A stretch of 64,000 nucleotides of DNA from Pinibacter soli (GTDB lineage: Bacteria; Bacteroidota; Bacteroidia; Chitinophagales; Chitinophagaceae): assembly GCF_029961145.1 (NCBI RefSeq), contig NZ_JASBRG010000005.1:434001-498000 (forward strand), in the 5' to 3' direction. The notes beneath the pieces are model-generated. The model was not told the DNA's origin. It worked only from the letters and a program-made list of their open reading frames with translations, and made no database searches. Position 1 is the first letter of the stretch, and every line of letters starts with the position of its first letter. Shown in pieces: positions 48,272 to 56,157 of the stretch. Position numbers and translations under genes: made by a program.

Positions 48272-49794
48272 TGAAAGGAATAATCAAACTCATCTTGGCG
48301 ATTTTCACAATTGCCATTTCGTTAAACTGCGTTGCGCAAGATGTCTTCTATTTAAATCCTAACGCACCAGGGTATCGATACAAGCGCTTGCTTATTGACA
48401 GTGCATTAAGAGTGCCGAAAAAATACAACCTGAAACAACAGGATAGCAACTCCATTGCATTAGATCATGGTTTCATCATCTATTGGGACGGTATTAAATG
48501 GGACACTGCATCTGCTAAAGGCAGTGGTGGTGGAGGTGGTGGTATCGATACGGTTGCGCATGGTTTAACGCTGAAAGGGAAAGGTATTTCTTCCAGCAAA
48601 CTTGAAGTGGATACGAATTACCTCGCTACAAGGAATTATGTCGATACTCTTAGCTTGAACATGCAAAATATTGGCACTGCAACGGGAGCGGTTGGATTCT
48701 TTTCTCCATTGTCAAACAAGTACACTGCCAAGTATAAAAAAATATACTCCAGCGATAACGCATTTCAATTTACCAACGTCAATGATTCTCTTGTCAATGC
48801 AACCGCTCTGAATGTTTATAAACGGGGCGGCAACTCTTTTGGCGCAAACGGTATCATTGGCACCAATGACAATTACCCATTTATTTTCAACCAAAACGGC
48901 GTTGAACGGGAACGGTTAGCCGCCACAACGGGCAACCATTTGATCAACACCACATCTGACAATGGCACCGATAAACTACAGGTGAACGGAAGCGCTTCCG
49001 CTAAATTTTTAACGCTGCATAGCGAAGGAATAGGAAACACAGAAGATTATAATTTTAATTTAACCAGATCCGAAAGCGGTACTACATTTGGTCTTTTGAT
49101 CGGTACAAATTATTTCTATGGATCAAGTGCTATATATTTTAGAACGGATGTTCCTATTTCATTCGGTACACCGCTTGCCTCTTTTTCCGGGTCCACGTAT
49201 GTTGAAAATGGTATTACTACCGGCGGCGGTCTTCTGTTTAGTGGAAGAGCTGCAATCGCATCAAATGACAAGGAAGGCCTAGATTTTATTTCAGGGTGGT
49301 ACACAACGGGCCGAGATGCAACAAAGCCTATTTTAAAAATAGGCAACGATGGACAGGTTAAAATATCAACATACCCAACTACTACAGACATTGATAACTA
49401 TGCGGCTGCCTTAGATATTCAAAGCACATCGGGCGGTTTTTTACCGCCCCGCATGACAACCGCAGAAAGAGATTCATTAACCGGAATATTTGCGTACAAA
49501 GTGACAAACGGTGGAAGCGGGTACGTTTCACCCACTGCGACCATAACAGGCGGCGGCGGTACAGGTGCAACAGCTAACGTGGAAATTTCGGCGGGCACGA
49601 TAACAAAAATATTTGCAACAACGCACGGTGTTGGGTACACTAGTCAACCCACGATAACAATCACAGATAGCGGCGGTACCGGTGCAACGGCGGTTGCAAA
49701 ACTTGGGATTCTTGCAGAGGGGCTGACTATCTACAACCTTACTACACACAAAATGCAAGTGTGGAACGGCTCAAGCTGGAACGATCTCTATTAG
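48271..49794 (+). CDS. Fibre-like phage protein with an N-terminal signal peptide
   Basis: 507 residues. Residues 1-23 are a clear Sec signal peptide (MKGIIKLILAIFTIAISLNC VAQ). The body is beta-rich and fibre-like (GGGGGGIDTVAHGLTLKGKG, LAATTGNHLINTTSDNGTDK LQVNG, KISTYPTTTDIDNYAAALDI QSTSGGFLPPRMTTAERDSL). The C-terminus has two tandem GSGYxSPT / VGYTSQPT repeats with GGGTGAT loops and a final KMQVWNGSSWNDL, typical of trimerising tail-fibre tips. A secretion signal is unexpected for a protein assembled with cytoplasmic tails. Confidence 0.75.
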   Translation: MKGIIKLILAIFTIAISLNCVAQDVFYLNPNAPGYRYKRLLIDSALRVPKKYNLKQQDSNSIALDHGFIIYWDGIKWDTASAKGSGGGGGGIDTVAHGLTLKGKGISSSKLEVDTNYLATRNYVDTLSLNMQNIGTATGAVGFFSPLSNKYTAKYKKIYSSDNAFQFTNVNDSLVNATALNVYKRGGNSFGANGIIGTNDNYPFIFNQNGVERERLAATTGNHLINTTSDNGTDKLQVNGSASAKFLTLHSEGIGNTEDYNFNLTRSESGTTFGLLIGTNYFYGSSAIYFRTDVPISFGTPLASFSGSTYVENGITTGGGLLFSGRAAIASNDKEGLDFISGWYTTGRDATKPILKIGNDGQVKISTYPTTTDIDNYAAALDIQSTSGGFLPPRMTTAERDSLTGIFAYKVTNGGSGYVSPTATITGGGGTGATANVEISAGTITKIFATTHGVGYTSQPTITITDSGGTGATAVAKLGILAEGLTIYNLTTHKMQVWNGSSWNDLY

Positions 49795-49820
49795 AAATTT
49801 TAATCAAATACATTACCAAA

Positions 49821-50225
49821 ATGAAAAAAATAATTATTCAACTACCAATGAAGCTTGCTCTTTGGGCAGGTCAGGGCTTGTGGCACAATATGGATTATTT
49901 GCAAGAAACAAGAAGCTTTGATGCGGCGATCTTGAACAAGTCATATAATGCTACGGAAAATATTTCCATTGAGCTTCGTCCCGACACCATAGTTGACATC
50001 TATAAAAGACTGTCGAATCTTCCGGAGGGAATTGCAGCACGTCCAAACAAAGATGCAAAGGATATTCTGTTGCCTCAACTCATTGCCATGACCGAAGGCG
50101 CAGATACTGATCTTGCCCAAAGTGCCGGTTATGTTTTGACAACGCTGCAAGCGTGGGACAACAAACAAATTGCAGATACTGCAGGGATCATCAACCGCCT
50201 TGCATCAGAATTATTCATCTCATAA
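49821..50225 (+). CDS. Small protein between two fibre genes, hypothetical
   Basis: 134 residues from ATG 49821 (MKKIIIQLPMKLALWAGQGL WHN); an ATG at 49761 overlaps the previous gene. A helical protein (SFDAAILNKSYNATENISIE, TDLAQSAGYVLTTLQAWDNK) of no family known to me. Its position suggests a fibre chaperone or an inhibitor of the spike enzyme, but nothing confirms this. Confidence 0.6.
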   Translation: MKKIIIQLPMKLALWAGQGLWHNMDYLQETRSFDAAILNKSYNATENISIELRPDTIVDIYKRLSNLPEGIAARPNKDAKDILLPQLIAMTEGADTDLAQSAGYVLTTLQAWDNKQIADTAGIINRLASELFIS

Positions 50226-50233
50226 ACTTTGGC

Positions 50234-53200
50234 ATGCGAAAGATTTTAATCACGATTTTGCTTTGTATAGGTACTGTTGCAATGTATGCACAGTACAACG
50301 GCATGGATAGTGTTATGATTGGATCGTCCAATATCAAAACACTGATTTATCCGCGTGCTGCTAATCGCGTACCTGGAAAGAAATACGCAGTGATGATTCA
50401 CTACAACAGTGATTCAACGATCGGAGCAGATCTTTCGCTAATGTTCAAAACTGGATTTCCGCGTCAGGTGGCTAATGGTAAGGTACAAGGCACTATTGCT
50501 GATTCTATCATTCACGTTTGCCCGCAAGCTTATACTGCAGGGGCGCTCAAAACACCTGATATGTTCAACCAGGTGATGGACTATATCGCGGCGTCTCTTC
50601 CATGGGATTCTACCAAGTGGACCAATGGCATGTACAAGTACATCTGTCTCACCGGCATTGCGCAGGGAGCCAATGATGCATGGGATGCAATTGCATGGTA
50701 TGGTACCGGTAACGGTGAATTGAAATACACGTTGAAGATTAGTCATGCAGTATTCAGCAGCTTACCAAACATATATCCTGCATCCCAGGCGTTCGATAAT
50801 TACATGGGAACAACGACTAAGTTTTTCCATGAACAAAATACGAATTCTTGTTGTACATATGGGCCTGCACAGTCTATTAGTACAACGCTTTCCGGTCAGG
50901 GCGGCGGAACGATCAGCACGTTTACATTAATGTCATTTGCCGGAAATGGTTATAACAATCTTGTTTGGGACAGTGTATTTTCTCCGGTTGCTATAGATAC
51001 TATTAAGAACATTTATCGTTGGTTGCTGCAAATGCCTGGAGCACCTACAGGGCCGGTAAGCCAGAAGATCAAAGTATATGAATCGTCTGTGTATGATCTT
51101 TCGGGCCGAATCAATCATAAGGATAGGCCTTTCAATTACTTTGATGGTTTTGAAACGGTTGATCCCGCAAATGGAGATAACACTTTTAATGCTCAATGGC
51201 TCTATGACGAGAAAGGTAAACTACGATTGATCAAAGGTGATACTACCAGTGCCATCCCGGGCAGTGGTAGAGATCAGGCTTACTTCAATGGTGATCCTTC
51301 TTATACGCCTGCATTCGCTGGATATTACTTTCCGGGCAAACGCGGTAGGTGCATTGTTATTGATCTGAATAACGATCCTTACATCAAAGATGCATTGCGT
51401 ACGCAAGGGAAGAAATGGAAGATCACAGACATCTACGGCTATGAAAACAACTTTGAACCAAACGACACTCTGTATTTCTACAATTTCGATAAAGTGATTG
51501 AGGAAACGGATGTTCGAAAGATACCTTACATGATTAGCCGACCTGACAGCACGATGACTCCGTTTGCTTACCTGGTAACTACCGGTGGCACTGCGTCAAC
51601 ACCTGCATGGAGATTTGTTGATGGACTAGCTGATTCGATGAGATACATCATGATCCGGAATACACTTCAACAAAGAAGCGGCTATATCTCTACCGCATAT
51701 CACAATGAACTTGTGTTCTATGGTATTCCACCGTACACAAAAGATACTGCGAAAGCGTGGGGATCATACACCGGTCCACTGCCGAAACAAACAACCATCT
51801 ATGACAAGTTGGGCGTAAACACGGGGGTGCAGATCGATACAAACACGATCGGGTTTCTTAAGAATATCCGTCAGTATGTGAACGTAGATTGGTACGATAC
51901 AGACACAGCTGCAGCAACCAAGTATAAACAACTGTTCAACGCGGATTACTTTCCAGGTTACCTGCTTTGGAATCAGTATTGGAGAAACAAACACCTCAAT
52001 CATTGGCTTGCCGTTTTTGGCGCCTCAAAGAGAGCAGGTAAAGAAGCTGGATTCTCTGTTCGAAACAATATCGATACCGTCTTCAGCGAGCCGGGCGACT
52101 GGCTGCATTATAAATCTCACGGAAGGCTGTTCTATCAACTGGCTTACAAGTGGGGCAACAACCAATCGTTAAATGGTAGCAAGTACAGATGGTTCAACGA
52201 TACTACCATAAGCGGTTACTCGCAAAACTGGCACAACTATTTGGAATTGGGAAATGAAGATGACACCTACGAGCCACCTGCAGTGTCAGCTGCGAAATTG
52301 ATCATGGCCGTAAACGGCAACATGAATCGATTAGGCGACACCCTTGGAATCAGGAATGCAGATCCTGGCACCAAGATCATTTATGCCGGCCAGACATATC
52401 CAGACACGTCGCGTATAAGAACCGTAATGCTGTTGGCTTATGCCATGATGAAAGATACGACAACAAGATTGTTCGACGTCTTCAGTTATCACGATTATTC
52501 CAGGTCGCTTGATACGGCTTCAAATGTAGTAGGACCCACCTATGAAGAGCAGATCGGCAACGGCGGCATGGTGCCGGAAAGAAACCATTGGTTCCAGGAG
52601 TGTGACCAGATTGCAAAATACATCTATCGTATTACGAGAGATACCACAATTCAAACATGGAACACGGAGTACGGTTGGGACAACAATCCTTTTCGATCAA
52701 CGACAACGGCTGACCTTGCTGCCACCTTCACAACAACAGGAGTGCCGATGATCGCAGGTTATGACAGCGTGCAAAGCAAGGCCATCGCCATGATGCGAAT
52801 TGATCTGATCATGTGCGCAACAGCACTGATGGGATGTACTGAGTTTAATGCTCATAATGGCAACTTGGATCAAACCAATAATGTACCGGTGAACTTCTAT
52901 ACTACTGGATACGGCGGAGGCACCTATGCTTTGAGTACTAAGTTCCCGAATTACTACAGCAAGCGATGGATGGTGCAACGCATGGGCAACTACTATATCG
53001 ATCAGGTAATGTCAAAAGATAGCACCGGTCTATGGGTGATGAAATGGAGAAATAAGAATGCGACTGATTCGGTAATGTATTCCATCTGGAAGGGAACGGA
53101 AACTGGCGCAACAACACCAGCAACGTTTTCAGTTACACCGGTTATATCTAACAGTTACCAGAAAGAGGTTTACAATTTCAGTACGCAGGCGAGTACGATA

Positions 53201-53335
53201 ACAACTGTTTCAGCTACAGGGCTTACAGTAAACATTACAGCCGGGGAGATGCCAATTTTCTTATTCGCAAAAGAAGCTGGACAGTCAGCGGACCCAATAA
53301 TAAATTTTAGACGCGGAAGATTCAGAATTCAATAA
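50234..53335 (+). CDS. Glycosidase-like tailspike protein with signal peptide
   Basis: 1033 residues from ATG 50234. A signal peptide (MRKILITILLCIGTVAMYAQ) precedes an N-terminal alpha/beta part (KKYAVMIHYNSDSTIG, YICLTGIAQGANDAWDAIAW YG) that looks like an esterase/hydrolase-type fold. Another domain near residues 290-480 has NYFDGFETVDP. The C-terminal half is TIM-barrel-like: YLELGNEDDT with Glu at about 674 as likely acid/base, and IQTWNTEYGWDNNPF with Glu at about 812 as likely nucleophile, the clan GH-A pattern. It is the largest gene of the prophage and ends the fibre cluster. Probably a polysaccharide depolymerase. Confidence 0.72.
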   Translation: MRKILITILLCIGTVAMYAQYNGMDSVMIGSSNIKTLIYPRAANRVPGKKYAVMIHYNSDSTIGADLSLMFKTGFPRQVANGKVQGTIADSIIHVCPQAYTAGALKTPDMFNQVMDYIAASLPWDSTKWTNGMYKYICLTGIAQGANDAWDAIAWYGTGNGELKYTLKISHAVFSSLPNIYPASQAFDNYMGTTTKFFHEQNTNSCCTYGPAQSISTTLSGQGGGTISTFTLMSFAGNGYNNLVWDSVFSPVAIDTIKNIYRWLLQMPGAPTGPVSQKIKVYESSVYDLSGRINHKDRPFNYFDGFETVDPANGDNTFNAQWLYDEKGKLRLIKGDTTSAIPGSGRDQAYFNGDPSYTPAFAGYYFPGKRGRCIVIDLNNDPYIKDALRTQGKKWKITDIYGYENNFEPNDTLYFYNFDKVIEETDVRKIPYMISRPDSTMTPFAYLVTTGGTASTPAWRFVDGLADSMRYIMIRNTLQQRSGYISTAYHNELVFYGIPPYTKDTAKAWGSYTGPLPKQTTIYDKLGVNTGVQIDTNTIGFLKNIRQYVNVDWYDTDTAAATKYKQLFNADYFPGYLLWNQYWRNKHLNHWLAVFGASKRAGKEAGFSVRNNIDTVFSEPGDWLHYKSHGRLFYQLAYKWGNNQSLNGSKYRWFNDTTISGYSQNWHNYLELGNEDDTYEPPAVSAAKLIMAVNGNMNRLGDTLGIRNADPGTKIIYAGQTYPDTSRIRTVMLLAYAMMKDTTTRLFDVFSYHDYSRSLDTASNVVGPTYEEQIGNGGMVPERNHWFQECDQIAKYIYRITRDTTIQTWNTEYGWDNNPFRSTTTADLAATFTTTGVPMIAGYDSVQSKAIAMMRIDLIMCATALMGCTEFNAHNGNLDQTNNVPVNFYTTGYGGGTYALSTKFPNYYSKRWMVQRMGNYYIDQVMSKDSTGLWVMKWRNKNATDSVMYSIWKGTETGATTPATFSVTPVISNSYQKEVYNFSTQASTITTVSATGLTVNITAGEMPIFLFAKEAGQSADPIINFRRGRFRIQ

Positions 53336-53352
53336 TAAAAAAAATTGACCCT

Positions 53353-53550
53353 ATGCAACCAAGCAGTGGTTTTTATGGAATGGACAAAACAAGTATAGGC
53401 CTATGTGCCATCACTTACGCACTGAATATCATTAGCACGATTGACTTATCAACAGCTGTGAGTTTTGTCGCGCTGATGGCAGGAGTGTCAACACTTTCAT
53501 ATAACTGCATTAAAATCTATTACGAGTTCATCAAAAACAAAAAGAAATAA
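53353..53550 (+). CDS. Small membrane protein, holin candidate
   Basis: 65 residues with two hydrophobic segments (about 15-32 and 38-55) and a Lys-rich C-terminus (EFIKNKKK). Size, two helices and basic tail are holin-like, and it opens the lysis cluster. One of four small membrane proteins here, so the true holin is not certain. Confidence 0.6.
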   Translation: MQPSSGFYGMDKTSIGLCAITYALNIISTIDLSTAVSFVALMAGVSTLSYNCIKIYYEFIKNKKK

Positions 53551-53551
53551 C

Positions 53552-53800
53552 ATGAAAGAATTTTTCAAGCGAGTAGGCAAATCTGAAATTCAAAACATTT
53601 TGGGCGTTATTGTAGTAGTGGGCTGTTTTGTCCTGCTTTACTTAATGCTCATGAAGCCAATCCCTGCAGAAAACAGAGAGGTGTTAAATATCGCGGTTGG
53701 TTTCATTTTCGGCGGGGCTCTTGCCGGCGTAATTGGCTTCTATTTCGGGGCCAGCAAACAACCTGTTAATAAAGATCAAAATCCACAAAACACGCCATGA
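53552..53800 (+). CDS. Small membrane protein, holin or antiholin candidate
   Basis: 82 residues with two transmembrane segments (about 15-35 and 45-66, the second Gly-rich: GFIFGGALAGVIGFYFGA) and a polar tail. It starts two bases after its neighbour, and its end overlaps the spanin-like gene by 4 bp. The glycine-rich helix suits a pore-forming holin. Confidence 0.6.
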   Translation: MKEFFKRVGKSEIQNILGVIVVVGCFVLLYLMLMKPIPAENREVLNIAVGFIFGGALAGVIGFYFGASKQPVNKDQNPQNTP

Positions 53801-54315
53801 AATTAAGAACATATAAAGCTCTTCTGATTGGCTTAGTAATCATGTATTGTGCATTCTTATTGTTTGGATGTACAACTCAAAAAAAATGTTTGGAGCGGTT
53901 TCCTCCACAGATCATCACAAAGGACAGTATTGTTTTAAAGGATAGCCCAATCTATTTAAGGATATATGTTCCAGTGCCAGGTGATTCAGTAACCATGCAT
54001 GATACTTTCCCGTGTCCGGATATGATTTATCATAAGGAATTCAAAAGTGCATCAGGTCGGACAATTGGGATCGTGAATGTCAAACAAGGACAATTAATAG
54101 TCAGCTGCAAAACAGATTCATTGAATCGAATAATTGATTCTCTCGTTCATCTTCAAACAAAGGAGGTTTATAAAACAGAAACTAAAATCGTTGAAAAGCC
54201 AGTGGTCAAATACCGAATGCCTGGTTGGTGCTGGTGGCTGATTATTGCGCTCCTTGTGTGCCTCTGCTGGATATTCCGTAAACCTATCATTTCAGTTTTA
54301 ACCAAATTAATATAA
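53797..54315 (+). CDS. Unimolecular spanin candidate: lipobox at N-terminus and transmembrane helix at C-terminus
   Basis: 172 residues. N-terminal signal with lipobox (LVIMYCAFLLFGC, Cys at about 25) would anchor it in the outer membrane. A periplasmic segment of about 115 residues (KDSIVLKDSPIYLRIYVPVP to KTETKIVEKPVVKYRMPG) follows. A strongly hydrophobic C-terminal helix (WCWWLIIALLVCLCWIF) ends in a basic tail for inner-membrane anchoring. That architecture defines u-spanins such as T1 gp11, which fuse the two membranes in the last step of lysis. Placement between holin candidates and endolysin fits. Assigned on architecture, not similarity. Confidence 0.65.
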   Translation: MKLRTYKALLIGLVIMYCAFLLFGCTTQKKCLERFPPQIITKDSIVLKDSPIYLRIYVPVPGDSVTMHDTFPCPDMIYHKEFKSASGRTIGIVNVKQGQLIVSCKTDSLNRIIDSLVHLQTKEVYKTETKIVEKPVVKYRMPGWCWWLIIALLVCLCWIFRKPIISVLTKLI

Positions 54316-54317
54316 TC

Positions 54318-54545
54318 ATGAAAAAGTTATCTCAAATCAAAATCGGCAAATGGCCGCTTTACAACTACCTGAAAGTTGCAGGTATGTTCGGTGGGCTAAT
54401 TATCGGAGGGATCGGTTGGCATCTCACTGATGAATTTAGTGACTGGTATAATATCATGGCCTTCGGTGGCCTGCTGATGTTTATCGGGTCTATTTTTTGG
54501 GCGGCTCAAAAGCCCGGTAACGCACCAGGAAATTCTGACCGATGA
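54318..54545 (+). CDS. Small two-span membrane protein
   Basis: 75 residues: transmembrane segments at about 18-36 (VAGMFGGLIIGGIGW) and 46-64 (IMAFGGLLMFIGSIFWAA). It lies between the spanin candidate and the next membrane protein with a 4-bp overlap. Possibly holin or antiholin. Confidence 0.55.
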   Translation: MKKLSQIKIGKWPLYNYLKVAGMFGGLIIGGIGWHLTDEFSDWYNIMAFGGLLMFIGSIFWAAQKPGNAPGNSDR

Positions 54546-54892
54546 TAACGCTAATCCTTTTCTTCCTTGCAGGGATGTTCAACGCGGTCATGGATCGAAC
54601 CGGTGATCGCGTTGCCTTCAATGGCTCTATTTTCCATCTGAAGAATACAAGATTTTGGAGCAAGGAGGATTCCTGGCAATACGCCACAAAAGTCTTCGGA
54701 TGGAAAGCTGATGCCTGGCATATTGCTAAGTCTTGCATGGTGACCTGTTTGGTATGCGCAGCCGTGTTCTACAAGCCGATTTTGCATATATGCAAAGATT
54801 CAAGCACAAATGCAATTTTCGATGTACTGTTACTCGGTACAACGTGGAATGCATCATTCAATTTATTCTATAATAAAATTTTAAAGAAATAG
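54542..54892 (+). CDS. Small membrane-associated protein, hypothetical
   Basis: 116 residues, with an N-terminal hydrophobic segment (MITLILFFLAGMFNAVMDRT), a His/Trp/Lys-rich middle (HLKNTRFWSKEDSWQYATKV FGWKADAWH) and another hydrophobic stretch near residue 70. It is in the lysis cluster, but no family is recognised. Confidence 0.6.
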   Translation: MITLILFFLAGMFNAVMDRTGDRVAFNGSIFHLKNTRFWSKEDSWQYATKVFGWKADAWHIAKSCMVTCLVCAAVFYKPILHICKDSSTNAIFDVLLLGTTWNASFNLFYNKILKK

Positions 54893-54894
54893 TT

Positions 54895-55164
54895 ATGGCA
54901 CTTATAAGACAAGTTAGGCAACATCCAGAAAGTTGGGCATGGGCCTTCGTGGAATGGTCAGATGAAAATCCTAATCATTTTGTTTTATTGGGAGGAAAAG
55001 AATTCCTGAGAAAGGAAGAGGCAGAAGATTATTCACAAGGATTTGCAATTGATAGTTACGATTGGGTTGAACCGCGTGATTTGAAACTAAAGCGCCTTAC
55101 ACGAGAAAAAGAAAATTTGCAAAATAGATTGTCTGAGATTGAAAAAGAGCTATCGGAATTATGA
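54895..55164 (+). CDS. Small protein with C-terminal coiled coil, hypothetical
   Basis: 89 residues. Compact N-terminal part rich in Trp (ESWAWAFVEWSDENPNHFVL LGGKEFLRKEEAEDYSQG) and a C-terminal coiled coil (LKRLTREKENLQNRLSEIEK ELSEL). It overlaps the endolysin start by 4 bp. Possibly an endolysin partner. Confidence 0.6.
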   Translation: MALIRQVRQHPESWAWAFVEWSDENPNHFVLLGGKEFLRKEEAEDYSQGFAIDSYDWVEPRDLKLKRLTREKENLQNRLSEIEKELSEL

Positions 55165-55715
55165 CTGAAAAACAAATAGCACAATGGATTAAAGTGAACT
55201 TAGGTCCAATTATTCAAAAAGCTCTTTCGCAAAGACCGGGCAAGATATATACTGAAGAATGGCTTGGCGCCATGGTGCAAAGAGAAGTCGGTTTCCTAAT
55301 CGCTCGTTATGTTGAACAGAACGCAAAGTTCGATGCTATCTGTAGCCTGATGAGAGGAGACTACAGCCAGCGAACCGGGGAAACAGAAAAGCAATATCAT
55401 GGCTTTGGATTCTTCCAAATAGATGTTGCCAGTTTCCCTGATTTTGTAAAGTCTGGTGCCTGGAAAGATCCGTTGAAAACATGCCTTAAAGCCATCGATG
55501 TTCTGGAAGCAAAAAGGAAGTATCTGGAAACGAAATCAGAGTACCAAGAGTTGACAAATGATCAGAAATGCCGGGCAATAACTGCAGCTTATAATACCGG
55601 TGAAGGAAATGCCTTCAAAAGCATCCTTGCAAAACGGGATGTTGATTTCACGACTCACAATAAAGACTACTCGAAAGAGGTCTGGAGATTCAAGGATATT
55701 TATAAATCCGTATAG
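55161..55715 (+). CDS. Endolysin, lysozyme-like (goose-type/SLT fold)
   Basis: 184 residues. Likely catalytic Glu42 in MVQREVGFLIARY. Further motifs are YHGFGFFQIDVASFPDF (like the G-Q/G-x-D segments of goose lysozyme) and RAITAAYNTGEGNA (like AAYNSG of transglycosylases). Cleaves the peptidoglycan glycan chain after the holin opens the inner membrane; there is no signal peptide, so it needs a holin. Last gene of the late operon, followed by a strong terminator. Confidence 0.82.
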   Translation: MTEKQIAQWIKVNLGPIIQKALSQRPGKIYTEEWLGAMVQREVGFLIARYVEQNAKFDAICSLMRGDYSQRTGETEKQYHGFGFFQIDVASFPDFVKSGAWKDPLKTCLKAIDVLEAKRKYLETKSEYQELTNDQKCRAITAAYNTGEGNAFKSILAKRDVDFTTHNKDYSKEVWRFKDIYKSV

Positions 55716-55750
55716 AAAACTAATTTCAGTGTTGATGATTAAGCCAAAAG

Positions 55751-55785
55751 AGCCTGGTATTTCCATACCGGGCTTTGTGTTTTTT
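55751..55785 (+). terminator. Strong terminator at the end of the late operon
   Basis: agcctggtat (55751-55760), loop ttcc, ataccgggct (55765-55774): ten pairs with one wobble, then ttgtgtttttt. It isolates the phage late operon from the integrase region. Confidence 0.9.
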
Positions 55786-55795
55786 AAGCATATAA

Positions 55796-55833
55796 ACTAA
55801 ATTTATTAGTATTAAAAAACTAATTAATTTAGT
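55796..55833. promoter_or_regulatory. 15-bp AT-rich inverted repeat, putative operator
   Basis: actaaatttattagt (55796-55810) and actaattaatttagt (55819-55833) are reverse complements with one mismatch around an 8-base spacer. It lies just upstream of the ORF at 55849 and beyond the late terminator. It is too AT-rich for a good terminator and lacks a T-run, so an operator for the following gene is likelier. Confidence 0.55.
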
Positions 55834-55848
55834 GCTCAATTCAGGCTT

Positions 55849-56157
55849 ATGAACTTCACTATTGGAAAATTCACAATAGACTTCAATTATAAGGGAACGA
55901 CCTACCGAATGCTGGTAGATCAGGTTTTTCGTTCGAATGACGTAGAGCGATTTATGATATCCGCTGGAGGAAAAGCTGTTATACTTCAATCGAATCGACC
56001 GGCTTTGCGATCAAGTGGAATGAAAACGGATAAAATAACCTGGACTGTTTATGAAGGACCAGCCAACTGGCCAGAACCCTTACGTGAGGCGATCAAGATC
56101 ATCGAAAACAAGATACTGTCAATCGAGGGGCAGCGTGATCATTGGCATAGATCTTAA
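55849..56157 (+). CDS. Small phage protein, hypothetical
   Basis: 102 residues (MNFTIGKFTIDFNYKGTTYR MLVDQVF) with a beta-rich N-terminus and helical C-terminus (WPEPLREAIKIIENKILSIE GQ). It is separately promoted, outside the late operon, and convergent with the integrase gene with a 4-bp overlap. Its place near the attachment site is typical of lysogeny-expressed genes. No family recognised. Confidence 0.65.
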   Translation: MNFTIGKFTIDFNYKGTTYRMLVDQVFRSNDVERFMISAGGKAVILQSNRPALRSSGMKTDKITWTVYEGPANWPEPLREAIKIIENKILSIEGQRDHWHRS

